From Limnomonas spitsbergensis (Eukaryota; Chlorophyta; Chlorophyceae; Chlamydomonadales): a stretch of DNA of 64,000 nt. The stretch is taken from positions 992,001 through 1,056,000 of the forward strand of contig JAYJMM010000122.1 of assembly GCA_037349105.1 (NCBI GenBank), given 5' to 3'. Of this stretch, positions 46,701 to 58,984 are shown piece after piece (the stretch's first letter is position 1; each line of letters opens with the position of its first letter). Position numbers and translations under genes: made by a program. The notes under the pieces were generated by a model that was given only the letters and a program-made list of their open reading frames with translations, did not search any database and was not told the DNA's origin.

Positions 46701-47298
46701 GGTCATCGGTGCTCACACCGAGGAAGGCATTTCCCAAGCGGCGGTTGTGGCCGTTGAGAACAGCGAGGATCCTGTAAACAACTATGAGGGCCTTTGCTCC
46801 TTGGCCCCAAGGAGTATTGCCATGCACGACATGACGCAGCAGCTTGGCACAGGCAGAGATGTTTCTCGCCATGCCCTGCTGCACCAGCCATGAATCCAGC
46901 TGGGGCCATCCCCCGGTTTCCTGGCAGCCATCGCCAAAGAAAACCTCTACGATCGACCCGCTAGCCAAGAGCAAGGCGTTTGCAGCCTCTGTGACGATGT
47001 CAAGATTGGAGAGCTGGAGATGGGAGACACTTGAAAGAGCTCTGTCGAAGCACTTAATAAACTCCTTGCTGGTTGAACCTTCCGACCACTTCCGCCACCA
47101 TAAAGACAGCATACTGCTGTTGCCGACAGAATGAGTCACCGCTGATTCAATATGGGAGCTTATTAGGATACTACACGATCCAAAAGATTGCCACGCATGA
47201 AACACCGAGCCTTGCCGAGATTCGAAATCTTCAAAAACTTTCGTGATGGACTGGAGGCCATGCAAGAGTGCAGAAATGCCTGCACCGGTATACAGCAT
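43790..47298 (-). CDS. MYND zinc-finger protein, intact, two exons (~1,044 aa)
   Basis: Exon 1 is 46167-47298 and exon 2 is 43790-45792, joined across a 374-bp GT-AG intron with a split Glu codon (CCA G|AG CTG). The protein has a long helical N-terminal region (LWWRKWSEGSTSKEFIKCFD..., KYLIPHVRKWLEADSSTRPS), a Ser/Thr/Gly/Ala-rich low-complexity stretch (45150-45340), then a C-terminal MYND finger at about 43880-44030 with ligands CCSPAC, CAGEC, YCCQACQ, W, GHIKNC. MYND fingers bind proline-rich peptides. No SET domain is visible, so this is not a SMYD methyltransferase; a protein-interaction role is inferred. The start could be Met 47298 or 47319; the former aligns with the start of the tandem copy. 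No stops over more than 1,000 codons. Confidence 0.8.
45793..46166 (-). other. Intron of the intact MYND gene
   Basis: Donor CCAG|GTGGGT at 46166 and acceptor TTCACAG ending at 45793. It contains two copies of a short block (GGACAGG-AGGGGTGG-CAGGAATA, about 45815 and 45900). Confidence 0.75.
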
Positions 47299-47344
47299 CG
47301 TAGAAACTAAATGTATCAAGAATGGAGAAAAGTAAACGCCAAGG

Positions 47345-47462
47345 ATTGCCTTGACAAAAACGGAACTGGTTCAGACCGGGCCAGGGGGAATCCCCCTGGT
47401 TCAGACCCTGGTTCACCCCCCTGGTTCCGACCTCTGGTTCAGACACTGGCTCAGCCGTTCAG
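47345..47462. repeat. CTGGTTCAGACCC short tandem repeat upstream of the MYND gene
   Basis: About six imperfect copies of a 15-18 bp unit (ACTGGTTCAGACC, CCCTGGTTCAGACCCTGGTT) immediately 5' of the intact MYND gene, in the position of its promoter or 5' leader. Confidence 0.75.
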
Positions 47463-49640
47463 GTGAGGCCCTGATGCCAAGGCAAATGGCGTCGGTGAAG
47501 GCGCTCTAAACTACCTTAGCCAAATCTATCTTTCTACCCCAGGCCGAAATATGACAGGATTTGGGTATGGCACATCCCGCATTTTCTACCATGCTGAACA
47601 TAGTGCCCTTCCCACACCACTTCTCTTCAAACTCCACCATTGGACCTCCAGACTCATTGACCAGGGGGCCGCTCCACAACCAGATCCATAGTCGAGATAC
47701 GCTTCCTCGTCCCCCACCAGTCCCTCCCAGCACTCACACCTCCTTCCTGGGAAGCCGAAGGAAGGCGGCATGGGCGCCATTCCTAGGGCCACACATCTCC
47801 TGCTTAGGGTGTAGTCCATGCCTGCCGATTCCTCACCTGTACTGCGGGCAACATGGGCGTGCTCCTCCCTGGGCACCATCGCCGCTTTTATGCAGCCGTG
47901 GAACGAAACCTGAACATGGATCGCAGTATCTCACGCTCGAGGAGGAACTCCTTCTCAGTCACCCCATACCGGCCGCTCTGGATCGGGCTCGCCGAGGATC
48001 TCCTCCAACATTCTCGCCTCCATTCCCCTTCCTCTCGCCCTCCTCACATTGGCCATCACCACTGACAAGGAAGCGGCCTCATGCCTCCTCCCTGCCCTGG
48101 CTCCTCCCATGGCCCCACATCCCCCGGCGCCCCCCATGGGCCCCCTCACCAGTATAGTGGTAGGGCTCCGGCAATATGGCCAGCCTCCGTTGTCCAAGAC
48201 CTGAGTGCAACCCCTGGTCCTTGGTGTGTTGCCGTTCCTCTCTGGGGCAACCCACTCTTGCAGCTAGAGGTCCCGGTTGACTGTCGGACGATCGCGTGGC
48301 CGGTCATACAGCAGCCTCCCTTTCCCCTCCCTCTCCCCTCCCCCCCAATGCCCCTGACTTGGGCTGAGGGCTTCGCTTCCATCCGCGTCAGTCAGCCCTG
48401 CATCCAGACCATGGGAGACCTCATGCGTCTTTTAGCTATCCTCAGCTTGTTTATCCACTACATTCATGCAAGACAACTTGTGATGACACATGGAATTATT
48501 TGGTGCTTCAGCTGTCACAGTTTAGTTACATCATGGCCTACAGGCGTGGGGACCTGGTGCACCAAGTCCTGCTGCTTGTACCACCGGTCGTCGGTCAGTC
48601 CAGGCAGGTTTCATTCTTATCGGCCTATTGGAGGCCACCCGCCGGTCTCCAAGTAAAGACGGTCTGGCGCACACCAAAATAAACATTGATCTTACCATAG
48701 TCATAGCCCTGATGATGCAGGTTGGGAATTATATGGGTAGGCATTCCCCTTGGTGTGTGGTGGCGGTTGGTTAAATGGTTTATCCAGTTGTGCTCTCTGG
48801 ATCCACATCAATGGCTAGGATGATGGCAATGGGTGGCAACTGATGTAACGCCGCAACCCCAAGTCGCCTGTCTTTGATACTCTTGCCGTGGCCGAGCTAG
48901 TTGACAGCTAGACTGTAAGGGCTGGGGAATCAAGCCTTCTTTCCTTTATGGTGGAGGGTATTTCTTTTCTTCTACTCTTGCTTTCTTTATTCTCATCAGT
49001 TTCCAACCAGACCATGGCCCAGGCTGTGCATGGTAGCTGGAATTGAGTCTAGTCATTCCCTATCAGCCCCACGTGGCTGAGCAGGGCCCAGCCGGTATGC
49101 ACCGTTCTAAATCGAGACGATTGGACGCTGATAGCCGAGCCATCATGAGCGGGACCTAGAGGTGCAACATCCTTGACCTGTCTCCTGAACAGGAATACTG
49201 GTAGTGGATCACACCAGAGGTCGTCCCTCCCCCCTTGAAATGGATTGCACCAGGGGTTTTGACCATGAAGGTATCCTGGCTAGTAAACTACAAGCCTGCA
49301 AATCATGCAAACTCCAGTACTAACTGCCGGTATGCTTGTTAGAATTCATGGTAAGAGCAGGTGGGCCAAGCAACGTGCATGTGGCTAACTCGAGTTAATT
49401 ACCCTTTCCTTTTAAAAATTGGTCTCCTCTGCCATCTTAAGAAAATACCCAGCCGGGACGCTGGTCGCCCGCGCAGCCCAGCCTTTTGTGTAGGTCCCAG
49501 AGTGTGACGTCAATAATGAAATGTCATAGCTGGTTACTATTTCAATACACTATTTGACATTAGGGACTAAATTAAATTAGAAGAGCTCAGTGTTTCGTTC
49601 GTGCCACCATCATCCGCAACGGGGTGACTCAATACGCACA
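47463..49640. other. Intergenic region between the tandem MYND copies, no confident gene
   Basis: A plus-strand 198-codon Pro/Ser-rich frame (47561-48157) and minus-strand frames in the same place both look like composition artefacts. 48400-48690 has fragmentary open stretches that could be a transposon relic, but I cannot identify a domain. 48700-49600 has no frame or repeat worth naming. Confidence 0.5.
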
Positions 49641-49664
49641 GCCTGGCTATAGTCCCATCCAGCA

Positions 49665-49830
49665 AACAAAATGACCGTGCTTAGGTGGCAGATAACATCT
49701 ACGGTATTCAATCGACTGGAATCAGGACAGCTGACGGATACAACATTTTTGCACATCACCCTGATACCCATGAAGGAAATCCGACCCAGCTTGCCATGTA
49801 TGAACAATAAGGCCTCTCTGTGAGCCAAGC
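49665..49830. repeat. 3'-flank segment shared with the intact MYND gene (copy B)
   Basis: Counterpart of 43119-43280. It is about 0.7 kb beyond the stop of the MYND pseudogene, the extra distance being accounted for by the dispersed repeat inserted at 50195-50450. Confidence 0.7.
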
Positions 49831-50194
49831 GACAAAGCTTATCCCCGTCATCTACCAGTGCAGCAACACATCATACAAAAGTTCGCCGGTAATCAGCCGT
49901 GTATGGCAAGCAAGCAAACACATATTAGGACAGCGAGACTGCGGGAGATGGCAGACAACAAAAACACAGGTGGAAATAACCCTGCCACAATCTATTTCAA
50001 TTGGCCATCAACTAAGGGCTGCCGGTGAGGGCAAGCTTAGCACATACATTCATTCAAGTATTCAATTATTTTGTAATGCCGGTTGCCCCCAGAGTTGCCA
50101 TGTCTACTGACTGCCTCGGAGCGGAACGTCTGAAACAAGGAGGCCGGAAATCTATACTGAGCTTGATACATAAGAATGACTAAACAATGTAAAG

Positions 50195-50450
50195 TTGGCT
50201 GGGGAAGGTTTTACAGTCCAACAGAACATCACATTTGATGCATGAGGCATGTGCCCGTAAACCGGTACATGCACTAAATGCGCTAGCCAGGACAGCGAGC
50301 GAAAACCAGTGACCCCCTCGGCTAGCAACCAACACACAACTCCTGAGCAGTAGCGTGGGAATGAACCCCATACTGCAGAAGATGAGCCCCAGTCACAACA
50401 CGAAGTGGGTGCAAAAGAGTTCGATCGAACACTGCCTAGGAAATGAAGAA
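50195..50450 (+). mobile_element. Dispersed repeat, copy 3, inserted 3' of the MYND pseudogene
   Basis: Same orientation as copy 2 at 42364-42625. It lies between the pseudogene stop and the duplicated 3'-flank segment, whereas near the intact gene the repeat lies on the far side of that segment. The two copies therefore inserted independently. Confidence 0.75.
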
Positions 50451-50496
50451 TGTGTACAAGAGTGTTTTAGTGAAGTGAACATGGACCGTCACTTTT

Positions 50497-53400
50497 CTAC
50501 ACACAATCCACCACACTGTTGCAGGCCCCTCCTGCCAACAGCTTTTGGCGAGCCTGCCTCCTGTCCCTCATCTCCTTCATGGCAGCGCAGTTTTCCAAGT
50601 GCCCTCCACCCCACGCCTGCACCTGACAGGCCTGGTAGCAGTACCTTGCCCCGCACTCGCCGGCGCACGCCAGCGTCTTGACAGTCATCTCACACGGGCA
50701 GCCCATCTGGAGGCAGGCGGGGCTACAGCAGGGCCCGGAGCCCCACAAGTCCTCAGGCAAGCCCAGAAGAAGCTCAGCCCGGACCAGCTCCCAGCTGCTG
50801 CCATCAGCCACGCCATTGCCTCCAAGCTGGGGCAATGCGATGTGTGAGAGAGCAGCATACGCACCGCCTCCCCCTTCCATCTTCATCGCGCCCTGCTCTG
50901 TCAGCAGGATTTCCCTCAACAGCCCCACCAGGCTATGGCCAGCCCCCCTGATGTCAAAGGGGCTCTCCGCAGCAGTGCTGCCAACCCCTGGCACTTGGAT
51001 CTGATATGCTGAGGCAAGACTTGGTAGACGGTGACTATGATCACTGATCCGGGCAAGAGGGATCCAGGCCCCAGCCTCTGCAAAGAGCGCATCCAGGCAA
51101 GAGGAATATAGCAACTGTTTGAGCACAATCAGTAGCTGATGGAAGCTGGTGCTCACAGACAAGGCCACCGGGGATACCTCAGACATGCATCCCAGCAGCA
51201 TCTCCCACACCTCACTGCCCAGGACCTTTACCAGGGCAGCTTGCACCACAGCCGCAGACCTCCCGTCAGCCTCCAACAGCTCTGCCGCCGAGGAGCTGGA
51301 AGGCTCGGGGCCTGAAGAAGCCTGCTCATCAGGGTGACCCAGCATCTCAGCGGCCATGTACCTGAATCTGTCCGGGCTGTCAATTTCCTCTAACAACAGA
51401 CCGGATCCCAGCAGTGCGGAGCATTCTGATGCAGCGTCAGCCCAAAGCTGGCTAGTGCACAACTTCTGGTGCTGCCGGACGCTGCGGAAGGGCTGCTCAC
51501 CCAATGCTGTGCTCGCCAGGCTATCCACTAGCAAGGCCATGATGGCTGCCACCTCGACAGCCAGGCTGTAATGTGCTCTATGCACAGCCTCGGCAGCGGT
51601 AGGGTCCCCACCGGTTGACGCAGATTGTGTAGACAGCTGCCAGGCCTGATGCAGCACTTTGCTGGTGGAGTGGATGCTGATCCACACAGGATCGCTCAGC
51701 AATGCAGACAGACACAGCTGTGGGGCTGCAATACCACCACACAGGATCCGGATATCTCCAAGGACTAAGCAGGTGATGTCTGTGGCGCCAACAGATTCCT
51801 TCAGCTCAGCCGGCAGCGATGGCGCAGGTGAAGACGAAAGAATAGCAACACCCGACTCAGCAATCCTGTTGTTAGGCGATGCTGTGCCGCTGACTGGATC
51901 TGCAGCGGCCTAGGCAGGTGCACTACCCCTGGCCGGTGCTGTACCGCTGGCATGCGCTGTACCGCTGATAGGTGCTGTACCGCTGGCAGGTGCTGCCTTA
52001 CCGCTGGAAGGTGCAGCAGCAATGCCAAGTTCTATCGCAGCAGCTGGCAGGACTCTAGCCAGCAGGCTACAGCAGGTCGGGACGAACAGGGAAGCCGGAA
52101 TCGTATGTACCTATAACTTTTAATCTTAAACTTATGTTTCGTTACTCATGCTACATTTCCATCGAAGGCGCGCATGCGCACGGGCAGGACCCAAGTCTGT
52201 CCTGCTGACCGAGAGTACACACAGCACGCCAAGGCGGAGGTCAGCGCAATCTCAGAGAAAAGACCGGCCGTTTCGTCTGACTCAACTGGAAGGAGCGCCA
52301 CAGCTTTCGCCAGAGTCAGGCCCATGCTGACCATCCTCAGCAGACCCGATCACAGCTGATCTAGCAGAAATGGGGAAGGCAGCGCAACGCTGCGGCCCGA
52401 AAGGCCTTCACACACATCACATAATGCGTGGCTGGCCGCCCTCATAGCTATCCATGAGTAAGACATCAGCGGCATCGCACCACTGGTCAGGTGAGGGGCT
52501 GTGAGGCGCAGCGCCTCCTCCATCAAGCACATCAGGTCCCACAATTCAATTCTTGCGGCTCCAATAGCTCTGAGTCAAGGACAAGGGGGACAGGGAGGGA
52601 CAGACTAGAATATAAGTGTAAGACAGGATGAAGTGGACATCAAACAGGAGATGTATTCACGTATAACATAAATGCAGCAAGATGCAGCTTAACAATTTTT
52701 TTATTTGAAGAGACAAACGGAGGTTGAGGAGCAAGCAAGTGGTGGTATATCTGCACCTACGCAGTTTATAATGTGCTGGTGGTGCCCGTATCTGCTGACA
52801 TGCAGCAGGACACAAATCAATATGACAATGCACTCGATCATAGCCATATAGGTCAGAGGGCTTGATCCGACTTAATAATGCGGCATGATCACTCACCGGG
52901 CGAAAATGTGCGTAACACACGCCTTGCAGAAATCAACAGATTGGATTTCTCCTCAAACAGAGAAGATGGCAAGCTGGCTGCAGTCTCAAGCGACGGAGAA
53001 AGTGGAGTAAGGAGGCGGCTCCCTGGCAGCAGCGCAATGGGCTTGACCTGCAGCGCGCAACGGCATGGCCACACCTGGATGGATCCACCACCGTTCCTCA
53101 GCAATGGCGCCATGATATCAAGCGGGAGGCGTAGACCGACATTATAGAGCCATCCAGCCAAAATCAGATCCTCTGGCAGAGCCGTGGTGTGGAAGTCCCT
53201 AGCCAGTTGGAAGAACTGCACCAGCAGGGGCGTCAGCAACCTCCAGTCCGCAGAAGACAGCGATGGATCATGAAAGCTGACCTTGAGGGATTAAAGATAA
53301 GAGAGCCATAATCTGGGCGCCTGTGAGGTATCATCCATTGAGGGTCGCGTGCTGCTGTCAGCCTCCAGCCATTTCCGGACGTGGGGGATGAGGTACTTGA

Positions 53401-54043
53401 AAGTGGTGCAGTAGAGGTCCATGATGTCATCCGCACTGACGCTGAGGAATGCGCTTCCTGAGCTTCTGTTGTGAATGCGGACAATGTCGAGGGTCTGGCA
53501 AAAAGTGTAGAGAGTCAAGGCTCGAACGTCTTTCAGATCCCGAGGAGCAGTGCCATGCAGGGCAGGAGACAGCAACTTAGAATAGGCAGAGATGTTCCTT
53601 GCCATGCCCTGCTGCATCAGCCAAGACTTCAGCTGCGGCCATTTCTCGGGTTCATTGCAGCCATCGCCTAAAAAAGCGTGTTCGATAGTCCTGTTAGCTG
53701 AAACTACGGCGCATGCAGCCATTCTGACGACGATTGGGATGGAGAGCAGGATGTAGGGGACGCAAGAAAGAGCCAGATCGAAGCAGTTTATGAACTCCTT
53801 GCTGGTTAAGCTTCCCGACCACTGTCGCCACAATAGAGACCGCATACTGCTCTTTGAATTGACAGCTGCTGATGATATCATACGCTCTATCTTCGAAAAA
53901 ATGGCTCCTGCAGATCTCCATGCTTCCAAGATTGCAGCCACGATTGTCTTCAACGCCAGGCCCTGCCGAGTGTTGATATCTTTTAGTTTTCTCGCTGTAA
54001 ATCTAAGACCGCCCAAGAGTGCATCATCATCTTTATAACGCAT
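50497..54043 (-). pseudogene. Tandem copy of the MYND gene, degenerate
   Basis: Same structure as 43790-47298. Exon 1 is 52897-54043 (donor CCCG|GTGAGT, same phase) and exon 2 is about 50497-52564, ending in a fully conserved MYND finger (CCSPAC, CAGEC, YCYQACQ, GHLENC). Lesions relative to the intact copy: TAA at 53291 where the intact gene has GAA (LSHLECLED versus LSYL-stop-SLKV); an added ATTG-type duplication shifting frame at the start of exon 2 (near 52545); TGA near 52354 (QL-stop-SGLL versus QLCSSLL); a ~50-bp A/T-rich insertion at 52095-52145; and a TAG near 51911 in the low-complexity stretch. The C-terminal 401 codons remain open, so decay appears recent or that part may be under constraint. 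Confidence 0.8.
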
Positions 54044-54189
54044 TGTAAAAATGAAGGAGCTAAGGAAGAGTTTAAGCGGAAAATGTAGGAGCCATTGTTG
54101 AGGAATACAAGAGTGAATGGCTGAAAGGAAGGAAATATAATAAGGAAACAGAAAGGGATTGCTAACCGAATTCAGTTGCATTAAAGTAC

Positions 54190-54928
54190 GGTCAGGGCGG
54201 GTCAGATGTATCGACACGTTTAGGGGTACTGAGGTTTGACCCGCCGTCACAGCCTGGTTCACACTAGCAGTACCAACTGCCATTTGAAGTAATCTCTCTA
54301 GGAACTGACTCGATCGACCTGGTGTGTTGCTACATCGGCAAGTGCTGTAATCAGCTTGGCATACACGGTTTATTGAGGCCTGTTGGGGTATTATTTGAAT
54401 CCGAATGGCAGTTGGATGCCAAAACTGCCTCGTTGGGTACCAAACCTGCGGCGGCTGGGCCTGAAGAGTGGCCAAAAACCGGTTAAGGTAGAACGTTCCG
54501 TGGGTGTAGGTGGGGCACAGACGGAGGCATTGCCACCATCCCTGGGTCATTTGGCCAATCCAACATGCAGAGATGGCCTTCCATAGTTCCATGTGGCCCA
54601 CATCAGGGCTGTCTTTGAGGGATTGGAATTCACTCCAAACCTGTCTGATTGCTATGATGTCTGGTGATTCAGAGAGCCTGAGAGTGGAAAGGAGTGCTGG
54701 GGTGCCATGGGCATTCGCAGCTTGATGACATGTCATGGACTCCCACACCTTGTGACGCAGAAAGCACCCGACCCATTCAACACAGGGTAAGTGCTGCAGA
54801 AAGCGTTTAGGAGGCATGTGAACACGTAGACAGCCCAATCCCCTTGTCAATCGAACACTCTGTTCCCTCCAGGCAACCGCATTGGCGGCATAGGCAACAT
54901 CGCTGTGTACCAGGCACATGTCCACCTC
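54190..54928 (-). CDS. Possible exon(s) of unknown protein upstream of the MYND pseudogene
   Basis: The minus frame is open from an acceptor-like AAGCGTAG at 54929 down into the pseudogene. Residues up to about 54430 look protein-like (PKRFLQHLPCVEWVGCFLRH, SLKDSPDVGHMELWKAISAC); the rest less so. It could be a 5' extension of the MYND copy or the last exon of another gene. The intact MYND gene has no counterpart. Function unknown; weak call. Confidence 0.3.
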
Positions 54929-55347
54929 CTACGCTTTGCTCCTTCTCAAGCCAGTGCGGTAGCCAAGACATGCTACATCAGTTGCTGTAGTCATTGATGA
55001 GGAAGGCTGTTGGAGGGGAGAGGGAGGATGCGTTAGAGGGACAGGGAGCATTTTTAGACCGCCATATTGCCAGGTCTTGGTCGCACATGCATAGGCTTTG
55101 AAATACCAAGAGGGAAAATGGGTATCAATCCTGTTCAAGGATGCATGTCCTACGACATTTCAAATTATGCCCCAGGTAACCGGCAGAAAATGAGTCAAGC
55201 GCCTATGAATGACGTAAAGGCAACGAACAGGGTTTGGGAAGCAGGCCGCAACCTTACTGGTATCATTTAATGAGGAAAGGACTCACCATACAAGACGCAG
55301 GTGACCAAAGGAACTGTCACAAAGGAGTTGCCGCGTAGGGTGCACTG

Positions 55348-58300
55348 TCACTCCTTGACAACCTGTCCAGAGAGAACATGCAAATAAATTTAAAGCCGGG
55401 ATTCTTGAGAGTGCCATTCATCAAATGATTACGCCTGGATGAGACTGATACAAGTGTGATCTACATCACTCAGGCCTTGTCAGGGCATTTACATTTAGAT
55501 CCAGATGCTTGTGTGGAAATGCACACAATTCCCACCTTGGGGAAGTAGAACATGATCTTCAGGCCGTAGAGGACCAGCCACAGCCCAAAAAACGCCACTG
55601 ACGTGAGGCCGATGGCATTGTAGACAGGACGGGGGGCACAGAACGAAGACCTCCCACTGGGACGCAATCTTCCATGCGCACGCGCAGCCTGCAGGCGGAC
55701 AGGAGTGGCAGCGACAACACAAATGAAACTGAAACTTTCAGCTCACATTATTAACAACACAAAATTGTGGTTAAAAAGTACTCGAATGGTGAATGGCATA
55801 GTGCAGGGTCCGCACTTACAGGCAATCCCACCACCTGGGGCCAAAATCACAGATTGGCTAAATCCTGTCCAATCAGGCAAGGACTTGGCACTACCAGCAC
55901 TTCATCATTAGACCTTGCAGATGCTACCCCAGGTGTTGCCGCAAAAACGACAACCACTTCACACGACGTATACACCGGCCAGCCTCTTGCCCACGCATGT
56001 CACTACCCAATGGGCCTTGGCTCACCAGCAGTGCCCATGTGCATGAGGAAATGCTGGATCTTCACGTGCTTGATCATGTGGAAGTCCTGCTTAGTGTGGT
56101 CATCGGTCTTGGTCTGTACATACGCCAAGCAAGGAACACGGGCGGTGAGATCTGAGGTCCTTTGTAGGACAGCCGATAGAATATTGGGGTCATGGCACCT
56201 CTGTGGAATGAATGCAAAACCTGATTCTTGTGTCACATGGCTCCTCAATGCTCCGGAACTTCACACAAATATCTGATCAGTCAGGCAGCCTAGTGGGCTT
56301 CATTGCTTGTATGTAGTGTAGTACTGTAGTCGCCTGGTCCCAGAGTCAGCTACAACACAGCACGACCGCCTAGATCGCTTCACCCAGGCGCTGCCCACCT
56401 TGTACTTGTAGTCAATGGCCATGGGATACACGTGCATCACATCCTTGCCATCCTGGCGGTCCTTCACGCTGACAAGGTTCTTCACTTTCTTCTCGGGAAC
56501 AGGAAGGTCCAAGGTCTCATTGGTGTTATCGTAGGTGTACTGGATCTGCAGACGTGGAGGGGGCGGCACAATGTGTGTGCTCCTTTCAGGAAGCTAAGCA
56601 CGTCCTTGGCTACCCACCCACACCTCAGCCTATGCCTCATCATCCAAGGAGGCACAAAGCCCCTTGCATCATCAGCGTCTCAAATCGTGCCTTCATCCAC
56701 ACCTAACTATTACCGGAATGTATTTTCACCTCCAATACCTCACCTCCGGCTGGATTGAGGTGAACACGTGGTACACATCTTGGGGATGATGCCAAACTGA
56801 ATCATCAGGCCGAAGAAAAAGCTGCAAGGAAGAGGAGAGGCCATGGATCAATCAGAGCACAGGCACAAACGAGGATTTGCAACAGGCCTCAAACACCGCG
56901 GTGGCGCGGTATGCCATCCCAGTGCTTTATTTACTAAGAGGTTAGCATGGGCGCCTGGTTCATGAACCTACCAGCCCAGACAGAATCCCAGAGCCCACTC
57001 CAGCAGGGTGGCACATCCAAGAGCACATGTGAAAGCCAGTCCAACCTGAACATTGACAAGAAATCAATATGAGTGATCACAAGGTAAAAGAGGGTCCAGC
57101 ATGTCAGTGCTGGGCATATCTGAATATTTAGTGATATTCTAAATCATGCACATGTCTGTAAGCCCGCCAGACTCACAATCACGAGCTTCTAGTTGTAGCC
57201 CTCCAGCAGGTAAAAGAGAACAGCCAGGGCCGAGAACATGACGCCGCAAAACGTGGCAAACTGCTTGGGGTGGTCTGCCAAGACAACAAAAGCGCATGCT
57301 TGCTCATCGCAGCTCAGATCTAGCAAAGAGAAAAGAAGCTCAAGAATCAAAGGGAAGATACAGGCAAGTGCCGCATCTCATGACAACCTGAGTTTTTAGT
57401 CACAAGATATTGACTACTTGGGACATGTGGAGGCAAAAGCTTATACCAAAAGCTCCCCTCCTGGATCCAATAAAAAAGAGAGAGCCAAGGAGTCAGCTCT
57501 CACCCGCCATCCACTTGGGCTTGGACCCAAACACGTCCATGATTGCAACGCAGCCTGCAGAGAGGGAGCCGAGGGGGGAGATGTTGCCTCCGCCCAGCAG
57601 CCTGACAATGAAGTCGACCATGAGCCCCACCATCACCCAGTGGGCACCATTGGTCTTGTAGAACACAGCGACGAGGAGACTGATGATGAATGCCTGAGCA
57701 CACCAGCCAGAGCAAAAGTGCAGTCGGTAGAGGTGGAGTGTTGACTTCACGCCTCAAAGCACGTCTGATTAGAAGTCAAGCATGCGGAATAAAATGGGAG
57801 TGCTTGGTTGTCTCACCCAGAGACTGGTGAAACGAACAGCCCGGCCGTCGACAGCCTCAGGGAAGCCCCAGAGAGGGGTAGAGTGGTAGACAGGCGGGAC
57901 CTGCCCTCCACGACTGCATGCCGTTCAGCCCTTCGCTGGGGCAGGCGGCGATGAAGCTTGGCCTCCAGGCGGCCATCAGCCAGGGCTGCCTTGGTTTCCG
58001 TGCACCCTCTCAGGAATTCCTGATGGGCAAGGTCAAAGAGATGCAGTTTGAAATGTAGGGTCAATCTGATGTCAACTAATATTTCTGATCTGTTGGGTAT
58101 TGGGAGAGGGGCGGGAGAACGGAAAGGGCGGAAGCCATGCTGTCAAGATGGTCAGCCAACAAGAAGACGAGTACAAAGCAAGAGGAGGATACGACTACGA
58201 GATACAAAATGAGGCCCGGCTCAACTGGTACTAGAACTTCGCACCGCGATGAGCATATTTTTCAACGACTGTTGATGAACTTTGCATTGAGTTCCTTCCT

Positions 58301-58526
58301 GTCCTTTTTGAACTTTGCATGGACATGCTGAAGTTTATCAATAATTCAAAGCGCGACGTACGGTAACTCAGCGAAGCGTACTTTTACGCGAGGATGGTAC
58401 TCACGAGTGTTTGGCGATGGCCTGTTTGATCCTCTCCGAACAAGAGCCCGTGAACTGGGCCAAGTCCAAGTCCGTTTGTTGCGAATCAATAGCGAGCTTA
58501 ACATTCGAGGCATCAGAATCCCCCAT
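55348..58526 (-). pseudogene. Decayed polytopic membrane protein gene (DUF4395-like N-half), ~10 exons
   Basis: Exons: 58405-58526 (MGDSDASNVKLAIDSQQTDL...), 57817-~58010, ~57515-57700 (FIISLLVAVFYKTNGAHWVM..., VDFIVRLLGGGNISPLGSLS), 57177-57274, 56972-57045, 56744-56821, 56399-56545 (IQYTYDNTNETLDLPVPEKK...), 56026-56107, 55536-55688 (AIGLTSVAFFGLWLVLYGLK), and perhaps 55348-55362 (VVKE, stop). There are at least four hydrophobic segments. The PVYHSTPLWGFPEAVDGRAV...RFTSLW and KPKWMA-DHPKQFATF motifs resemble DUF4395 membrane proteins (from memory). Lesions: TAG in LLEGYN-stop-KLVI; a one-base loss in IIPK-VYHVFTSIQPE; one extra C before RPVYNAIGL; two frame changes in exon 2. Splice sites remain good. 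Function unknown. Confidence 0.65.
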
Positions 58527-58662
58527 GTTGATTTGCCAAGCTTCACAGAAAAGCTGAACAACCAATTTTGTCTTTGCTGTGGTGTATACAGCCAATGTTA
58601 GTTGAGGGTTTTGCTCGGGGGTTTCCAAAGTTCCGAAAGGAAGGTGGTAATACCGTACGTAG

Positions 58663-58716
58663 ACCAGATTTCTTTCAACCACATTAGAGATCGCCCAACG
58701 TCATACGCTTAGGGTA
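58663..58716 (+). repeat. Left terminal inverted repeat, 54 bp
   Basis: Identical in reverse complement to 63171-63224. Contains TTAGAGATCGCCCAACGTCA and ends CTTAGGGTA. Confidence 0.92.
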
Positions 58717-58984
58717 TAGGACAGTCAGCCCAAGCATTGCTGCGCTTCGCGTAGCTTGCTTCAGGATCGATGCCATATATATGCCAGCCTTTCACATTTA
58801 TTCAATATAAGCTCTTCAAACCATTCCGCAAATATAACGCGATTCCGTACCTGATTCCGTACCTGAGAATTCCTTGAGGGAACCAGAGAGGGAATTATCA
58901 CTTCGATTTACGCTGTAACTGAAACCGAGTTAGTGCAACATTCGTATGATTCAATTTTGACTGACATCTTGCCGCGTACACAAC

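Noticed and set aside
47561..48157. 198-codon plus-strand Pro/Ser-rich frame between the MYND copies
   Set aside because: Low-complexity composition, overlapping open frames on the other strand, and no splice or domain support.
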